Origin: Xenoacremonium recifei
Taxonomy: Eukaryota; Ascomycota; Sordariomycetes; Hypocreales; Nectriaceae
Length of the DNA: 64,000 nt
Direction of reading: 5' to 3'
Assembly (NCBI GenBank): GCA_012184525.1
Contig: WOFQ01000023.1
Coordinates: forward strand, 434,001-498,000
The notes below the pieces were generated by a model that did not search any database, was not told the origin of the DNA, and worked only from the letters and a program-made list of their open reading frames with translations. Numbering within the stretch: position 1 is the first letter of the stretch; the number at the start of each line of letters is the position of its first letter. Below are positions 45,126-56,548 of this stretch, in pieces. Made by a program: the position numbers and the translations under genes.

Positions 45126-46601
45126 ATGGGCAGTCTTCCCAGCAACGATGTCGCGAAACCAGCGAACTTGATCAATTTGCAGCTGGGTTGGCCGTCGCCC
45201 CGGCTCTTCGCTGCTAGCGGCCTCTTGGATGGTGCCAAAGAGGTCTTAACCTCTGATGTTGAGACTGCCGCAGCTCTCATTTATGGGCCGCATGTCGGCC
45301 ATCCGCCTCTTCGCAAGAGCGTTGCTCAGTGGCTTTCATCGGTCTACTCTAAGCCTATTGACTACGAGAGAATATGCATTAACAATGGCGCATCTGCAAA
45401 CCTTTCCAATGTGATGTTGAAGTTCACAGACACCTCGTACACAAGGAGGATCTTCATGGTGGAACCCACCTACTTCCTTGCTTGTCCCATCTTCGAAGAT
45501 AATGGGTTTCAAGGAAAGCTGAGGGGTGTACCTGAGGACAATGAAGAAGGATTAGATATCGAATTACTCCGGCGCGAGCTGGCTGTCGCTGAAAAGAGCG
45601 CAATCGAGGAAGCGAAACGGAGCGGAAAACCAGATGTTCCAACCCTGAAAGTCGGCAAGACGTACCCGAAGATCTACAAATATGTTATTTATATTGTGCC
45701 GACCTTCTCGAATCCTAGCGGTAAGACACTGTCGCTCAGAATGCGAAGAGACCTTGTTGCTCTGGCGAGAGAGTACGATGCGCTTGTTGTCTCGGACGAT
45801 GTATATGACTTTCTCAGCTGGCCCGAGGATCCGTCCGCACCGGATCATGAGGTTGCGACTGTACCTCCCCGATTGATTGATATCGATTTCGAGATGGAGG
45901 GGCAGACACAATGGGGCAACACAATCAGCAATGGATCGTTTTCCAAGGTTATTGGACCCGGCGTTCGGGTAGGATGGGCTGATTGCACTCCTGCATTTGC
46001 ACGAGAACTGGCCGAAGTGTGAGTTGCTACTATTTTCTAGAACGCTTCCATGCTAATTATCATGCACAGAGGGTCTTCGAGTTCCGGCGGCGCACCATCA
46101 CATCTCACATCCACGTTTGTTGACAAGATGCTTCGAAGTGGATACCTCGACGGTTATATCAAGGATACCCTGATACCTACGTATCGGAAACGGTACTACG
46201 TGCTCATGCGTACAATCCGCGAACTCCTTGTTCCTCTAGGGGTCAGTATTGAAGTCAATGTGCCCAAGGATGCCACGAAGGCAACCGCAGGCGGTTTTTT
46301 CACCTACCTCAGACTCCCTCAGGGCTTCCCTTACGCGAGGACCGTGGCCGCCATCGCCATGAAGGAAAGGAATTTGCGAATCGCATTTGGGCATATGTTT
46401 GCTGTTACAGGTGACGGACAGAGTGCGGAAAGGGCAGAATCTCGAGATGGCTTTGCAGGCTGCATTAGGCTGTGCTGGGCGTGGCATGAGGAAGAAGAAA
46501 TTAGAGAAGGCATCGCGAGGCTGGCACAAACGATTATTGACATCAAACAGAGACTTGAGAGGGGAGAAACCATCAAGGAACCCAGTATTGGGATTCGATA
46601 G
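45126..46601 (+). CDS. PLP-dependent class I/II aminotransferase
   Basis: Two exons (45126-46018, 46070-46601), 474 residues. Blocks of fold-type I: ALIYGPHVGHPPLRKSVAQWL, ICINNGASANLS, VEPTYFLACPIF, YIVPTFSNPSGKTLS (substrate/PLP Asn), LVVSDDVYDFLSW (PLP Asp/Tyr), and NGSFSKVIGPGVRVGW, whose Lys near residue 274 forms the Schiff base. The C-terminal part has AGGFFTYLRLPQG. It resembles 2-aminoadipate/valine-pyruvate-type aminotransferases of the MocR/Lys1N subgroup, without the GntR domain. Cytosolic by lack of targeting signal. Near neighbours are a transporter and a 2-oxo-acid aldolase, so a catabolic role on an imported amino acid is plausible. Frame opens to GTG 45117; ATG 45126 chosen. 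Confidence 0.9.
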
Positions 46602-46931
46602 TCTTCATGCAATTGAAACTTGCCGATTTAGGAACCCTTTCTCTGCACTTTACCTGTATTCAAATTGGATTAACCAGTAATTACAATGTGCGGGGTACTT
46701 TTCCATTTACGAGTCTCAGAACAGCTGTAGGCGAGAAGAATGCACGAAGAACGAAATTGGATACCGTATAAGCAGATGATTTCTTCCAGCTCAATTACTC
46801 TTTTTGGTAGAACACATAAAAGCCAAATTCGAATCTAATTTCACTACCAAGGGCACGTAGTTCCAAGATATAAATTCCACTCTCCCACTGTGTTGCTATT
46901 CTGATCTCTTATCTTGCCGTTATATATTGAA
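46602..46931. other. Convergent 3' region
   Basis: 330 bases, AT-rich, between the stops of the aminotransferase and the transporter. No gene seen. Confidence 0.6.
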
Positions 46932-49119
46932 CTACATAATAGTAGATGAGTTTCGAACAGGCTCAATGGCACCCTCAAGCTTATTGTCGATCTCAGCTTG
47001 CTTGATGTCTTCCTCAGTTGGCTTAGAACCCTCAATTGGAGGCTCAGCACTTGCTTCTTCAGCTTCTTGGCGGAGCTGTCGCTTGTGAAGATAATCGGTG
47101 ATAGCTGCGCGAGAAATTAGTATTTGCTTGAAATGCAGTTCCAGAAAACGAGACTGCTAGGACTTACCAACCAGGATAATGGCCATAAGCGCAAACGCCA
47201 AGATGGAAGGAAAACCTCGTTCGAACTTGGGCGCCATCGTCTGAGGGAAGATAAGAATGGGGAGGAACGAGTCTAGTATCATTTAGTTTGGTTTCGTGTC
47301 TTCAAATACAGAAACTGTGCTTACTAGTTGCATAGAAGAGCCCATTCATGCTCGAAATGGTCAAGGCGCGCTCTTCAGCGTTGCCTTTGTTGATCTCGTT
47401 GGCCCAGGTCTGGATCGTTGTTAGCACCAATATGCCGTTAACGAGAAAGGATCATACCCATGTGACAGCGGTCACGTAGCCACCGGCGACCAGGAAGAAT
47501 GCGACAACGCACGCAGCGTGGTTGGCAGGAAAAGCGGTAAGAATGGAAGAGCCGATGACGGTCATAAACAACTAGTTCCAGCTATGAGCCAGTGAAAAGG
47601 GCTCAAGGTATCCTGGAAACTCACCAACGGTCCCATAATCCACAAGGGACGGTTTCCCGTCAAGTCTGAGAAGAAACCCCAAGAAAAGTCGGTAATCATG
47701 GTGAACAGGTTGGCGCAGGCTGGAATAACATTCCTCTGCGTCACACTATACCCTTCGTCCTCTGGTATGGTCAGCGTGATTCTACGACACTCAGAAATGG
47801 ACTCACTCAGGTAAATGGCGAAGTAGCTATTGGCCTGACAAGAGTTACCGTACTGGGAGAACGGGTCAGCCTCTATCGATTCATACTCTCGGTGTTCCCG
47901 ACTTACGAAGATGTACATTATACACAGCATCCACCAGCGCCAGTTCCCAAACATGCGTTTGGCAAGTTTAAGATCCAGTACTCCTGTAATTTCTGCCTTG
48001 CCTTGTTTCGCTGCTCGTTGCAGGGCAATCTGCTTGTCCTCCTCTGTGATGTACCATGAGGTGGTATTGTGAGGATAGTCGGGAAGAAGGAACCACACCG
48101 ACAGAGCAACTGGAAGTGACATGCAACCACACACTAAGAAGAGTCAGACTTATTCCACTTCTTTCTTTCCGCAGTGTTGACTCACCGATGTACAGCCATC
48201 TCCATCCCGCGACTCCGAGACGTCCGTCCAGAGAATTATAGATACCAGCCTGAAGGAAACCCGAGGTAGCTTGGCCGAAGAATCCGGTGATGTGCCAGAT
48301 AGCGATGCGTTTGGCAAGTTCAGTCTTGGTATACCACGATCCGAGGAGGAAAATGATGATAGGCGAGAAACCGGATTCGAAGAGGCCAATCATGAATCTA
48401 AATGCGTACATCTGCTGACTATTCTGAGCGCCGGCTTGAGCAAAGCTAGATCCATTCACGTTAATTCGAAGTTGTCGAGTGAAGGGAAAGAGTGGTGGGA
48501 CTTACGTAAATGCAGTCCAGCCCAATTCGCAGATCACGATGAATAGACGCGGCGGGACTTTGAGACCGATGATGTTGGAGGGGATTTGCATGATTGCAAA
48601 GGCAATCGTATAGCACACTGCACGGGTTAGCATAATCATTACAGTGGATTATCAGTAGGGTTGAACACACTTAACATGTAGGTGTATTCATTCCCTTCAA
48701 TGCCCAAATCCTCCTTCATTCCACTGACATCTGCCGTCAAGTTAGCCAATCGGAACCACAACAGCGCGTTTAACGGGGTAACAAACAGGCATTGGTAAGG
48801 TTGCTCTGGTCAATATACTTCATCCACTGGAGTCTAGTTAGATGCCAAGTCATTGAACCAACCAATGAATTCTCTCACCCAGCCAAAGGTTGCACAGATC
48901 AGAATGCCGAAGTCCAATTTCCTCACGAGCGCCCGTTCCTAATGACCAGTGTAAGCCCGGAACGAGTATTCAAAGGCTGTCGAGCACTACCTTGGGGCTC
49001 TTGAGATGCTGGTCAGCATCCCATAGGTGGTAAAGAACTTTCTTCCAAAACGATACCTCCTGCGGCGGAACAAATTCCTGGACCGCAGGGGCTGATGTCG
49101 ACTCCTTGTCGCTGGCCAT
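46932..49119 (-). CDS. ACS-family MFS transporter (Seo1/Fen2/Liz1-like)
   Basis: About ten short exons. The N-terminus MASDKESTSAPAVQEF is hydrophilic; KVLYHLWDAD is the typical pre-helix. WMKYIDQSN-LTNA followed by DVSGMKEDLGIEGNEYTYM is the signature of pantothenate/vitamin-type ACS transporters. Next: YAFRFMIGLFESGFSPIIIFLLGSWYTKTELAKR, WYITEEDKQIALQRAAK and GYSVTQRNVIPACANLFTMITDF. The last intron joins MAIILV to AITDYLHKRQLRQEAEE, and the acidic tail ends RNSSTIM. Plasma-membrane import of an organic anion is the family role. It lies between the aminotransferase (convergent) and the aldolase (same strand), so it may import their substrate. Confidence 0.9.
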
Positions 49120-49795
49120 GGTGACAAAATTAGACAGACTGCTAGGAGAGATGGATTCCATTCGACAAGAGGTTTCGGCAAACTACTACCTTATGTCTTA
49201 AATAGACTTGGGTTACATGGACCGATACAACTGAGCAGTCGCTAAGCATATCTTTGTAACCCCTTCAGCGGGTCTTTTATCTGGCAGTTCCTCCGTCGCT
49301 AGTTCATCGTGCCAGATTTATCAAGCCCGACCAATCGCTGTGTGGCATGATATCTCGGGACCCGTCGCCAGGAAATGCGGAGGAGTATGCCTATCATTAC
49401 TCCACGGTTTAGCTCTGATCCTGCTCTTGTCGGAGGTGTGGAGTTCCACCGCTTGTTCAACTGATCGAAGGCCTCGGGCTCTACGGACAACACCGACGTA
49501 AGATTGAATGAGGGGATCAGACCAGCAGTGGCAACTCTTCTGGCGGAGCCCGGGAATTTATGTATCACGGAGATAAGTCAATGGCTGAGCGTCTGCCTCG
49601 TACGCTGAGACTGCGTGTCCAAGATAGCCACTGCGATTCTACGAGTTATATTCTTGAATGAAGTACGGTTAAAATTCCAAGGTAATTCTCTAGACTTGGT
49701 TTTATAAATCTGAGTATTTATATTCTAAGTAGTTTTGAGAACATTTTATTTCTACTGTTGGCTTTGAGCCTAGATCCAATGAACGGCCTATTGTC
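49120..49795. promoter_or_regulatory. Promoter region of the ACS transporter
   Basis: 676 bases between the transporter ATG and the stop of the aldolase gene on the same strand. A frame at 49299-49568 (-) has no domain. No gene seen. Confidence 0.5.
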
Positions 49796-50936
49796 CTACT
49801 CTAAACGTGTCGAGATTTCATTCATAGCCTTGGCTTGCTTCGTCATACCGGCGAGCAGCATAGCCAAATCTCGTCCAGCCATAGCAAAACTGAAACCTAA
49901 GTTAGTATCTCTTCGAGAGTATCCTTTCTGGTAGACATACCGAACAAGGGAATGTCGCTTAGCAAAAGTCTCTAAGAGATCTGGCCGAGGCTCCAATCCA
50001 CCTAGCCCAACGAACACTTTTCGGCCGTTGATACTAGCTTTCTCAGCTGCAACAGCGACTTTGGCAACAGCCGAATGAAACGCCTCGGAATCATATTGTC
50101 CCGGAATACCCATCCTATATGGCCATATGAGCATATTATACTAATAAAACATGAAGTGGACTTACTCCATGCAGAGATCGGCACATCCAATGAATAGCGC
50201 GTCAATACCTGGAACGGCAGCAATCTCTCTGCCACACTATTAGATTGGGCTCTAAGAGGGAACGTGTCTAGTGACACTTACTCAACGTTGCTCACTGCCT
50301 TTGGAGATTCGATCATTGGCATGATCATCACCGACTCGTTGACAACCTCAGCGATGGCTGCATATGACAGCTGCGTGGTATATTGGGTCATGGCCGTCAC
50401 CATGGTGACAGATCGGTGGCCCTGGAAAGTGTTAGCTATGAGAAAGCCCCTGAGATAATCGAAAGACGAAGCCATAGCCTTACTTACCAGGGGAGGGAAC
50501 TTGGCGGCATTGACACATATTCTGGCCTGCTCAACAGTATCGACGTGTGGCACAATGATGGCCTGGGCCCCCGAATCGAGACAGCGAGAGATCCATTCAG
50601 GAGCACATGTCGGGACAACAACCATAGGCGTAATACTTCGAGAGCGAATTAGTTTGACAGGCCTGGAAAAGACGCGTAAGTTTAGAGCACTAACCCCACG
50701 TTTAGACAAGAAACCGCAATGTCTTTCATGGTCTCCATGCTCATGGCCATGTGCTCAAGGTTCATCAACACCGCCGAATACCCTGCTCTCTTGGCAACGA
50801 GTGGCATCTCAGTGGAGAACGCCACCCGAAGTCCAAATGAGTGAGCAAGCTTGTTGTCAAGCATGACCTGCTTGACTATACTGGGACGGCAGACTTCTCT
50901 TGCCAACTCCATCTGGTCATTGGGTACAGAAGACAT
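49796..50936 (-). CDS. HpcH/HpaI-family aldolase
   Basis: Five exons encode a class II (metal-dependent) pyruvate aldolase of the HpcH/HpaI family, which cleaves 4-hydroxy-2-oxo acids to pyruvate plus an aldehyde. Blocks: AHSFGLRVAFSTEMPLVAKRAGY, LMNLEHMAMS (normally DxEHxP), MVVVPTCAPEWISRCLDSGAQAIIVPHVDTVEQA, MIMPMIES (metal Glu), and IAAVPGIDALFIGCADLCMEMG, where the LFIGxxDL motif supplies the metal Asp. The C-terminus is VRFAMAGRDLAMLLAGM...; the last intron has an actaac branch point and acceptor ...tttcag. I start at 50936 (MSSVPND); an in-frame upstream stretch to 51014 seems leader. It is on the same strand as the ACS transporter. Confidence 0.9.
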
Positions 50937-52988
50937 GTCGGCGGTGTGTCCTGTAATTTTGCCCCTGAAATACAGCGTGAGGATCAATAACAGCAGGTTA
51001 GTGCAACACCTCACACTGAGTGCATGTGGTAATAGTTTTGTTCGAGTTCAGGCAAAGCAATCACAGGGCGTCTATGATAAGCGCTTTCACTACATGCTTA
51101 AAGAGTTCATCGGACTTCATTCGGCGACACTGAAGCTCTCAATTGGATATCTTCCAATGTTGCTAGATGCATGTCGGCGGTACGCCGATGGAGCCTATCT
51201 TCGGGCAGGATCCCGATGGTATCTGGGCAGCCCGAAGCTGTTTCTCCACATGAGCGATGCTACATCGCATCGAACCATGGCTCGCATGTCCTCGTGACCC
51301 TTGCTCATGAGACTCTCAATGAATACTGGGAGCATAAACAAGACAAGCCCGTCCTGAAAAGGGCCCGTGGCGGCTTGATTTGATCAACCTAACGACAATC
51401 GTACGGAGTAGGTGAACGCCTGGATGCTCAGGTGGCTCTGAAGGATTTAGGGTTACAGACGGCTAGTGGGCTTTCTTGCCTCGTAAACGGGCGGAGACCA
51501 AATGCGCCAGCAAACTGGACTGATCGAAACTCGAAAGCATCTAATGGCCTTTGAGCAGCGGCTAGAATTCTCTGCCTAGAATGCGATATTACTTTGTGTA
51601 TTGCATCTCAGCATGGATTGCAAAAAGGCAGGACGTCCTATGCGATGGATGCTTGGTAGGTCGGGAAAAAAGCCACGTCTACATTGAATTGTTCCAGAAC
51701 GGTCTTCAGAAGATCATAATCTCCTCCTTATTGAGCTTTGCATTACAATGACAGATCCTAGTACTATGGGTAAGGTAACGAGTCTGTGGCTTCCAGCCTT
51801 GGCCAATTGATCGGTGGACTGTTCCCTCTTGTTTCGGACAAGGACAGCGTCTTCTACATTAACGGGGATGGAAGCAGATCGGCCCACCGCTCCCGTACGC
51901 TATCCCCCTGAGCCGCAAACGCCGGTCCTGAATGCTTGAAATACATGTTCGTCTAGGGTAACATGCCTTCTAAGAGCTAAGAGTCTTGAAGATAGAGTAG
52001 ATGGGTTAAACAAGACGAGCCTGTGTCGATTGTCTGTAAAGCAAGTGGTCCAGTCTTGTATTATACCGTTCTTACAGACTTGGTTGACATTGCCCGCTAG
52101 AACTTCTTGAAGCAGCTCAACAGCTCATTATTATTGGGGCCCGGGATGACATGTTGCTAAAAAAAAGAAGTCTTCACTTGGCTGTTTGAACTTCCCTAAG
52201 AAGAGCTCTCACCATACTTTACAATTCTCCGGAAGTAATGATCGTTACGTTGACCTTTGCTGCAGATAAATTGACAGCACCAGAGCTTACGTGTAGAGAT
52301 CACGGGAGGTCGCGCAGGCCTACGGAGTACTTTGAGCGACACATCCGGATTCCGGGCCTGTGACGTTGGATTCCACTCGCGGGAGTTAAGCTTGAATGGA
52401 AGCCAAGTGAGAAGTGGCGCAGAATCGCCGGAATCATCGGGTGATTTTATTCCCATTGGCTGCAAGAGGATGAATTCCAGCTCAAGGCCCTCCATGACAT
52501 GGTTGACTTAAATGACCAGGACTTCGGCGCCACAGCTGAATTACGCAGCCCCTGTCGCGTCATCAGCGGGCTTTGCACCTAATGGACGTCATTCTAGGGC
52601 TCTCAAAGGCCTGGCAGAGCAAACCGCTGGGACTCTCCCCCACATCGGGAACGGAAAGCCCACCTAAACTACCGACCAAGTGCCGCGCCTACACCGAATA
52701 CAGCCATCTCCTCCGGAACTGCTGCCACTGCTGGGCAACAGAGGCTGAGCAGAAGGACATTTCCATGCGCAGGGCAGAGTGGCATTGACCACGCATGCTC
52801 GTGTTGACGCGTGGAAACATGGCAAAGTCAGTTGACAGGATCCACGATGTATACGTAGCCGCACGATGGAGAGGAAGAGCTTGAAAATCTTCATATAACG
52901 CGGGAGAACTCACAATGGTGCCAGGAGGTGCCGGAATTGCATCGCCTAACTCCAAGTAAATCCAGCTTCAACTAAGAGAATCCCGAAA
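50937..52988. other. Two-kilobase region without recognisable genes
   Basis: I looked on both strands for exons with splice junctions and found none that build a known family. Frames at 50851-51297 (+), 52196-52495 (-) and 52573-52788 (+) lack coding character. The right end is the tannase promoter, the left end the aldolase promoter. Confidence 0.45.
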
Positions 52989-54740
52989 ATGCGGCGATCT
53001 GCTCTCGCGACTCTGGCCGTCTCCGCGGCGGCTAACGCAACGTCTCTCGCAGATGTTTGCACAACTTCCAACGTTCAGGCCGCCCTGCCCGCTAACGGCA
53101 CTATTCTCGGCATCGAATTGATCCCCTCCAGTGTCACAGCTGCCGCTGTCTACAATGCCTCCACCAGCGCTGGCATGAGCACCAGCGGCTCATCATCATC
53201 GAGCGTCTCTTACTGCAATGTCACCGTTTCATACACTCATACCGGCAAGGGCGACACCGTCGTCTTGAAATATGCTTTCCCGAGTCCTTCTGACTATAAG
53301 AACCGTTTCTACGTCGCTGGAGGAGGTGGTTTCTCTCTGTCCACTGATGCTACTGGTGGCCTCTCTTACGGCGCTGCCGGTGGTGCAACTGATGCTGGAT
53401 ACGATGCCTTATCCGGGGTCAGCTACGACGAGGTCGTCCTTTACGGCAATGGCTCAATCAACTGGGATGCCACCTACATGTTCAGTTACCAGGCACTAGG
53501 AGAGATGACTGTCGTCGGCAAAGCGGTCAGCAAAGGATTCTACGGCTTGTCAGATGACACCAAAGTATACACGTACTTCGAGGGCTGCTCTGATGGTGGA
53601 CGCGAGGGTATGAGCCAGGTACAGCGTTGGGGTGAGGAATACGACGGAGTTATTGCAGGTGCTCCGGCTTTCCGTTTCGCCCAGCAACAGGTCCATCACG
53701 TTTTCTCGTCCGAGGTTGAGAAAACACTGGATTATTATCCTCCCCCTTGCGAGCTTGACAAGATTGTCAACGCTACTATCAAGGCCTGCGACCCCCTCGA
53801 TGGCAGAACCGATGGCGTCGTCTCTCGAACGGATCTTTGCATGCTCAACTTCAACTTGAGCTCCATTATTGGCGAATCCTACTACTGCGCCGCAGAGACT
53901 GCCACTTCGCTCGGATTTGGCTTCAGCAGCAAGCGTGCCGAAGGTAGCACCACGAGCTACGAGCCTGAGCAGAACGGCACTGTTTCGGCAGAGGGTGTTG
54001 CCGTTGCCCAAGCTATTTACAACGGACTTCACAACTCCGAGGGCCAGCGAGCGTATCTTTCTTGGCAAATTGCATCCGAGCTTGGAGACGCTGCTACGGT
54101 CTACAACTCGGACACCGACACTTGGGAGCTGAGCATTCCATCTACCGGCGGTGAATACGTCACCAAGTTCGTCGAGCTGCTCGATCTCGATAACCTCTCC
54201 AACCTCGACAATGTCACATACGATACCCTGGTTGACTGGATGAACACGGGAATGATCCGATACTTGGATAGTCTGCAAACCACCTTGCCTGACCTTCGAC
54301 CCTTCAAGTCTAGCGGTGGCAAGCTTTTACACTACCACGGCGAGTCTGACCCTAGCATTCCTTCTGCGTCCTCGGTCCACTACTGGCAGTCCGTCCGCGC
54401 CATCATGGGAGAGGACAACTTTGAGGCCCTGGCGGATTGGTACCAGTTTTACCTCGTCCCCGGCGCTGCCCACTGCGGTACAAACTCCCTCCAGCCTGGC
54501 CCCTACCCGGAGGACAACATGGAGATCATGATTGACTGGGTTGAGAATGGAGTCAAGCCGTCGCGCCTTAACGCAACCGTATCCTCGGGTACATATGAGG
54601 GCGAGACGCAGATGCTGTGCCAGTGGCCAACTCGCCCGCTCTGGCATAGCAACAGCTCTACTTTCGAGTGTGTCAATGACCAGGCGTCGATTGACAGCTG
54701 GACCTATACATTCCCTGCTTTCAAGCTTCCAGTTTACTAA
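52989..54740 (+). CDS. Secreted tannase/feruloyl esterase family protein
   Basis: Single exon, 583 residues. MRRSALATLAVSAAANATS is a signal peptide. The tannase/feruloyl-esterase family (PF07519) hydrolyses gallate or hydroxycinnamate esters of plant material. The catalytic Ser is in EGCSDGGREG near residue 201; the neighbouring Cys pairs with the Cys next to the catalytic His in PGAAHCGTN, the family's CS-D-HC arrangement; the acid is in HYHGESDPSIP. RFYVAGGGGFSLS and WDATYMFSYQALGEMTV are further family blocks. More than ten N-glycosylation sites are visible. Codon use is strongly biased to C-ending codons, as in highly expressed secreted enzymes. No neighbour explains its regulation. Confidence 0.93.
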   Translation: MRRSALATLAVSAAANATSLADVCTTSNVQAALPANGTILGIELIPSSVTAAAVYNASTSAGMSTSGSSSSSVSYCNVTVSYTHTGKGDTVVLKYAFPSPSDYKNRFYVAGGGGFSLSTDATGGLSYGAAGGATDAGYDALSGVSYDEVVLYGNGSINWDATYMFSYQALGEMTVVGKAVSKGFYGLSDDTKVYTYFEGCSDGGREGMSQVQRWGEEYDGVIAGAPAFRFAQQQVHHVFSSEVEKTLDYYPPPCELDKIVNATIKACDPLDGRTDGVVSRTDLCMLNFNLSSIIGESYYCAAETATSLGFGFSSKRAEGSTTSYEPEQNGTVSAEGVAVAQAIYNGLHNSEGQRAYLSWQIASELGDAATVYNSDTDTWELSIPSTGGEYVTKFVELLDLDNLSNLDNVTYDTLVDWMNTGMIRYLDSLQTTLPDLRPFKSSGGKLLHYHGESDPSIPSASSVHYWQSVRAIMGEDNFEALADWYQFYLVPGAAHCGTNSLQPGPYPEDNMEIMIDWVENGVKPSRLNATVSSGTYEGETQMLCQWPTRPLWHSNSSTFECVNDQASIDSWTYTFPAFKLPVY

Positions 54741-55065
54741 GGACAACGGGAGTCAACTACAGCGTTGTCGAATTTTTATTGAGCATTACATTCAGTTTCA
54801 TGTATTTAAATTTCCAAGTTTTGACACGCATTCATCGTCAGGGAATTGGGCTGCGATAACAAAGCATTCCTTTCAAGGCCAATCCTGGTGGTATTAAGGT
54901 AAAAAGGATGGATCGATTCTTGTCAATTACATTAGCAGCAGTCACTATGTGTGTTTCTATGAGCAATTTGCATTCGGTAACTGAAACTGTGTTTTAAATG
55001 AAACGTGTCGCGAGTCTTCCAGCAGATGAATGTTCCATCTGACTTTCTATCATTCTCTCCGTACT
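54741..55065. other. Convergent 3' region
   Basis: 325 bases between the tannase stop and the stop of the small secreted protein. No gene seen. Confidence 0.6.
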
Positions 55066-55606
55066 TCAGGGGCCATAGCAACTAGCATAAACAGAGCACG
55101 CCCAACTTGCTCCACAAAACAAGTCGAAGTTCTGATTGTTGGCCTTGTAACATGTGTACGTATTCCCATTGGCAGTAATAGTTGCAAACTCTTCATCGGT
55201 CCCAGCTCCACAGTTGGTGGCGGTGAAAACGCCATCACCCGAGGGGGTTGGAACTGTAGCCCCAGACGTGCTGCAAGATCCGTCATCGTACAGGAAACTG
55301 CTATCATTGCTGTGGTTTTATAACCAGGTCAGCGCCAATCCATCAAGTCTCATAGCATGAGCGTAGAATTTTCCTTTAAGTCTTGGGATAGAAGATGAAG
55401 AGGATTGCTTACCAGCCGCCAAGATTATCATCCCCCCAGTGGATGTAAAAATTGTTGATACAGTTAACGCCTCCTTCCCCAATGGGGATGCATTCAGTGC
55501 AATAAGAGATTGTGAGCTTTTCGTCTCTCTTGGATAGGTTCACAGAGGCAGCAACCACCGTGTTCCCCAGAAGGAGGCCAGCGAGTACGTTTTGCTTGAG
55601 GAGCAT
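55066..55606 (-). CDS. Small secreted cysteine-rich protein
   Basis: Two exons (55606-55413 and 55309-55066) give 145 residues; the second exon is not visible as an open frame with its own start. MLLKQNVLAGLLLGNTVVAAS is a signal peptide. SKRDEK right after it has a KR site for Kex2-type processing. The mature part has ten cysteines in an even number (SYCTECIPIGEGGVNC, LGGC, GSC, NC, TC, FC, ACSVYASC), consistent with five disulfides. It ends ASCYGP. I do not recognise the family. Size, secretion and cysteine content are those of effector-like or antimicrobial-like fungal proteins, but no function can be stated. Confidence 0.75.
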
Positions 55607-56548
55607 TATGGGCTTGTGGGATTGAATAAATAGCGAGAGGAGGAAGAGACGAATTGCCTGTGGATTAGCTTGTATGCTATGAGTGGCGGACTTCGCACCT
55701 TTATACTTTACTGTCATAATGTAGATGAATACGTGGTGTCATTCTTGGTTTCGCCTGAGAACTCGTGATGCTGACCGGCATTCCCGAATGTCGGCCGCCC
55801 GTCTTACTCTGAGCAAGTGAGTTACTCAAGACGGGGACAAGAATTAGGCATCGATTTACAGCCAAGAGGTCAATAACACGAGGCAAACATTGATCTTCAC
55901 ATCACCAACCGCAATCGTAAAACCGAAGGTTACCCTGTCTTCAATCTAATAGGTGGAAGGGTTTCCGCCTCCCCTTTTTGTCGTGATTTCTACCAGTGAA
56001 ACTGTAACGAAAGAAGCAAGGCGCAGTCGCTAGTCGCACTAAGTTCTTTGTGGTTCAACGAATCAAACATTAAACCTACCCTTCTTACGTGTGTTTTCGA
56101 CTATCACCTGACCAAAATGATGCTCAGCCCCCACGTCGTATGAAGAAAATTGCCTCTGTTGAATTTTTTGGAGAACAATGTGTAAATAGGCTATACAAAA
56201 GGAAACCAGTAGGAACTCTCGGCGGCGTGGTACGTTTAGATCAATTTGAGGTCGATGGTTTTTAATCTGGCCCGTCAGTAGAATGCTCGGCTACGAAATA
56301 CGCCGTGGAATATCAACATTACAAGTTCAGGACCAAGGTAAGCTCTTGTAGCCCAAGAGTGATTTAAAATAACCTGAAATCCGTCTAAGAATGCAAGGGT
56401 AAGAGATCAGAGACTCAAGGAGCGCATAATAATATCCGATGCTGGGATCACACCGGTCAACTAGGTAGCATGAAGCGAGTGAAAGAGCATTAATAATAAC
56501 TTCAATTAGGTGCCGGCTCTCCCCTCCCGAGATCTGAAAATAGTATGA
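55607..56548. other. Intergenic region
   Basis: 942 bases between the small secreted protein's ATG and the stop of the metalloreductase on the same strand. No coding signal seen. It should hold the promoter of the secreted protein. Confidence 0.5.

Noticed and set aside
53550..54278. 242-codon frame on the minus strand
   Set aside because: It is the antisense shadow of the tannase gene, whose C-biased third positions keep the opposite strand open.
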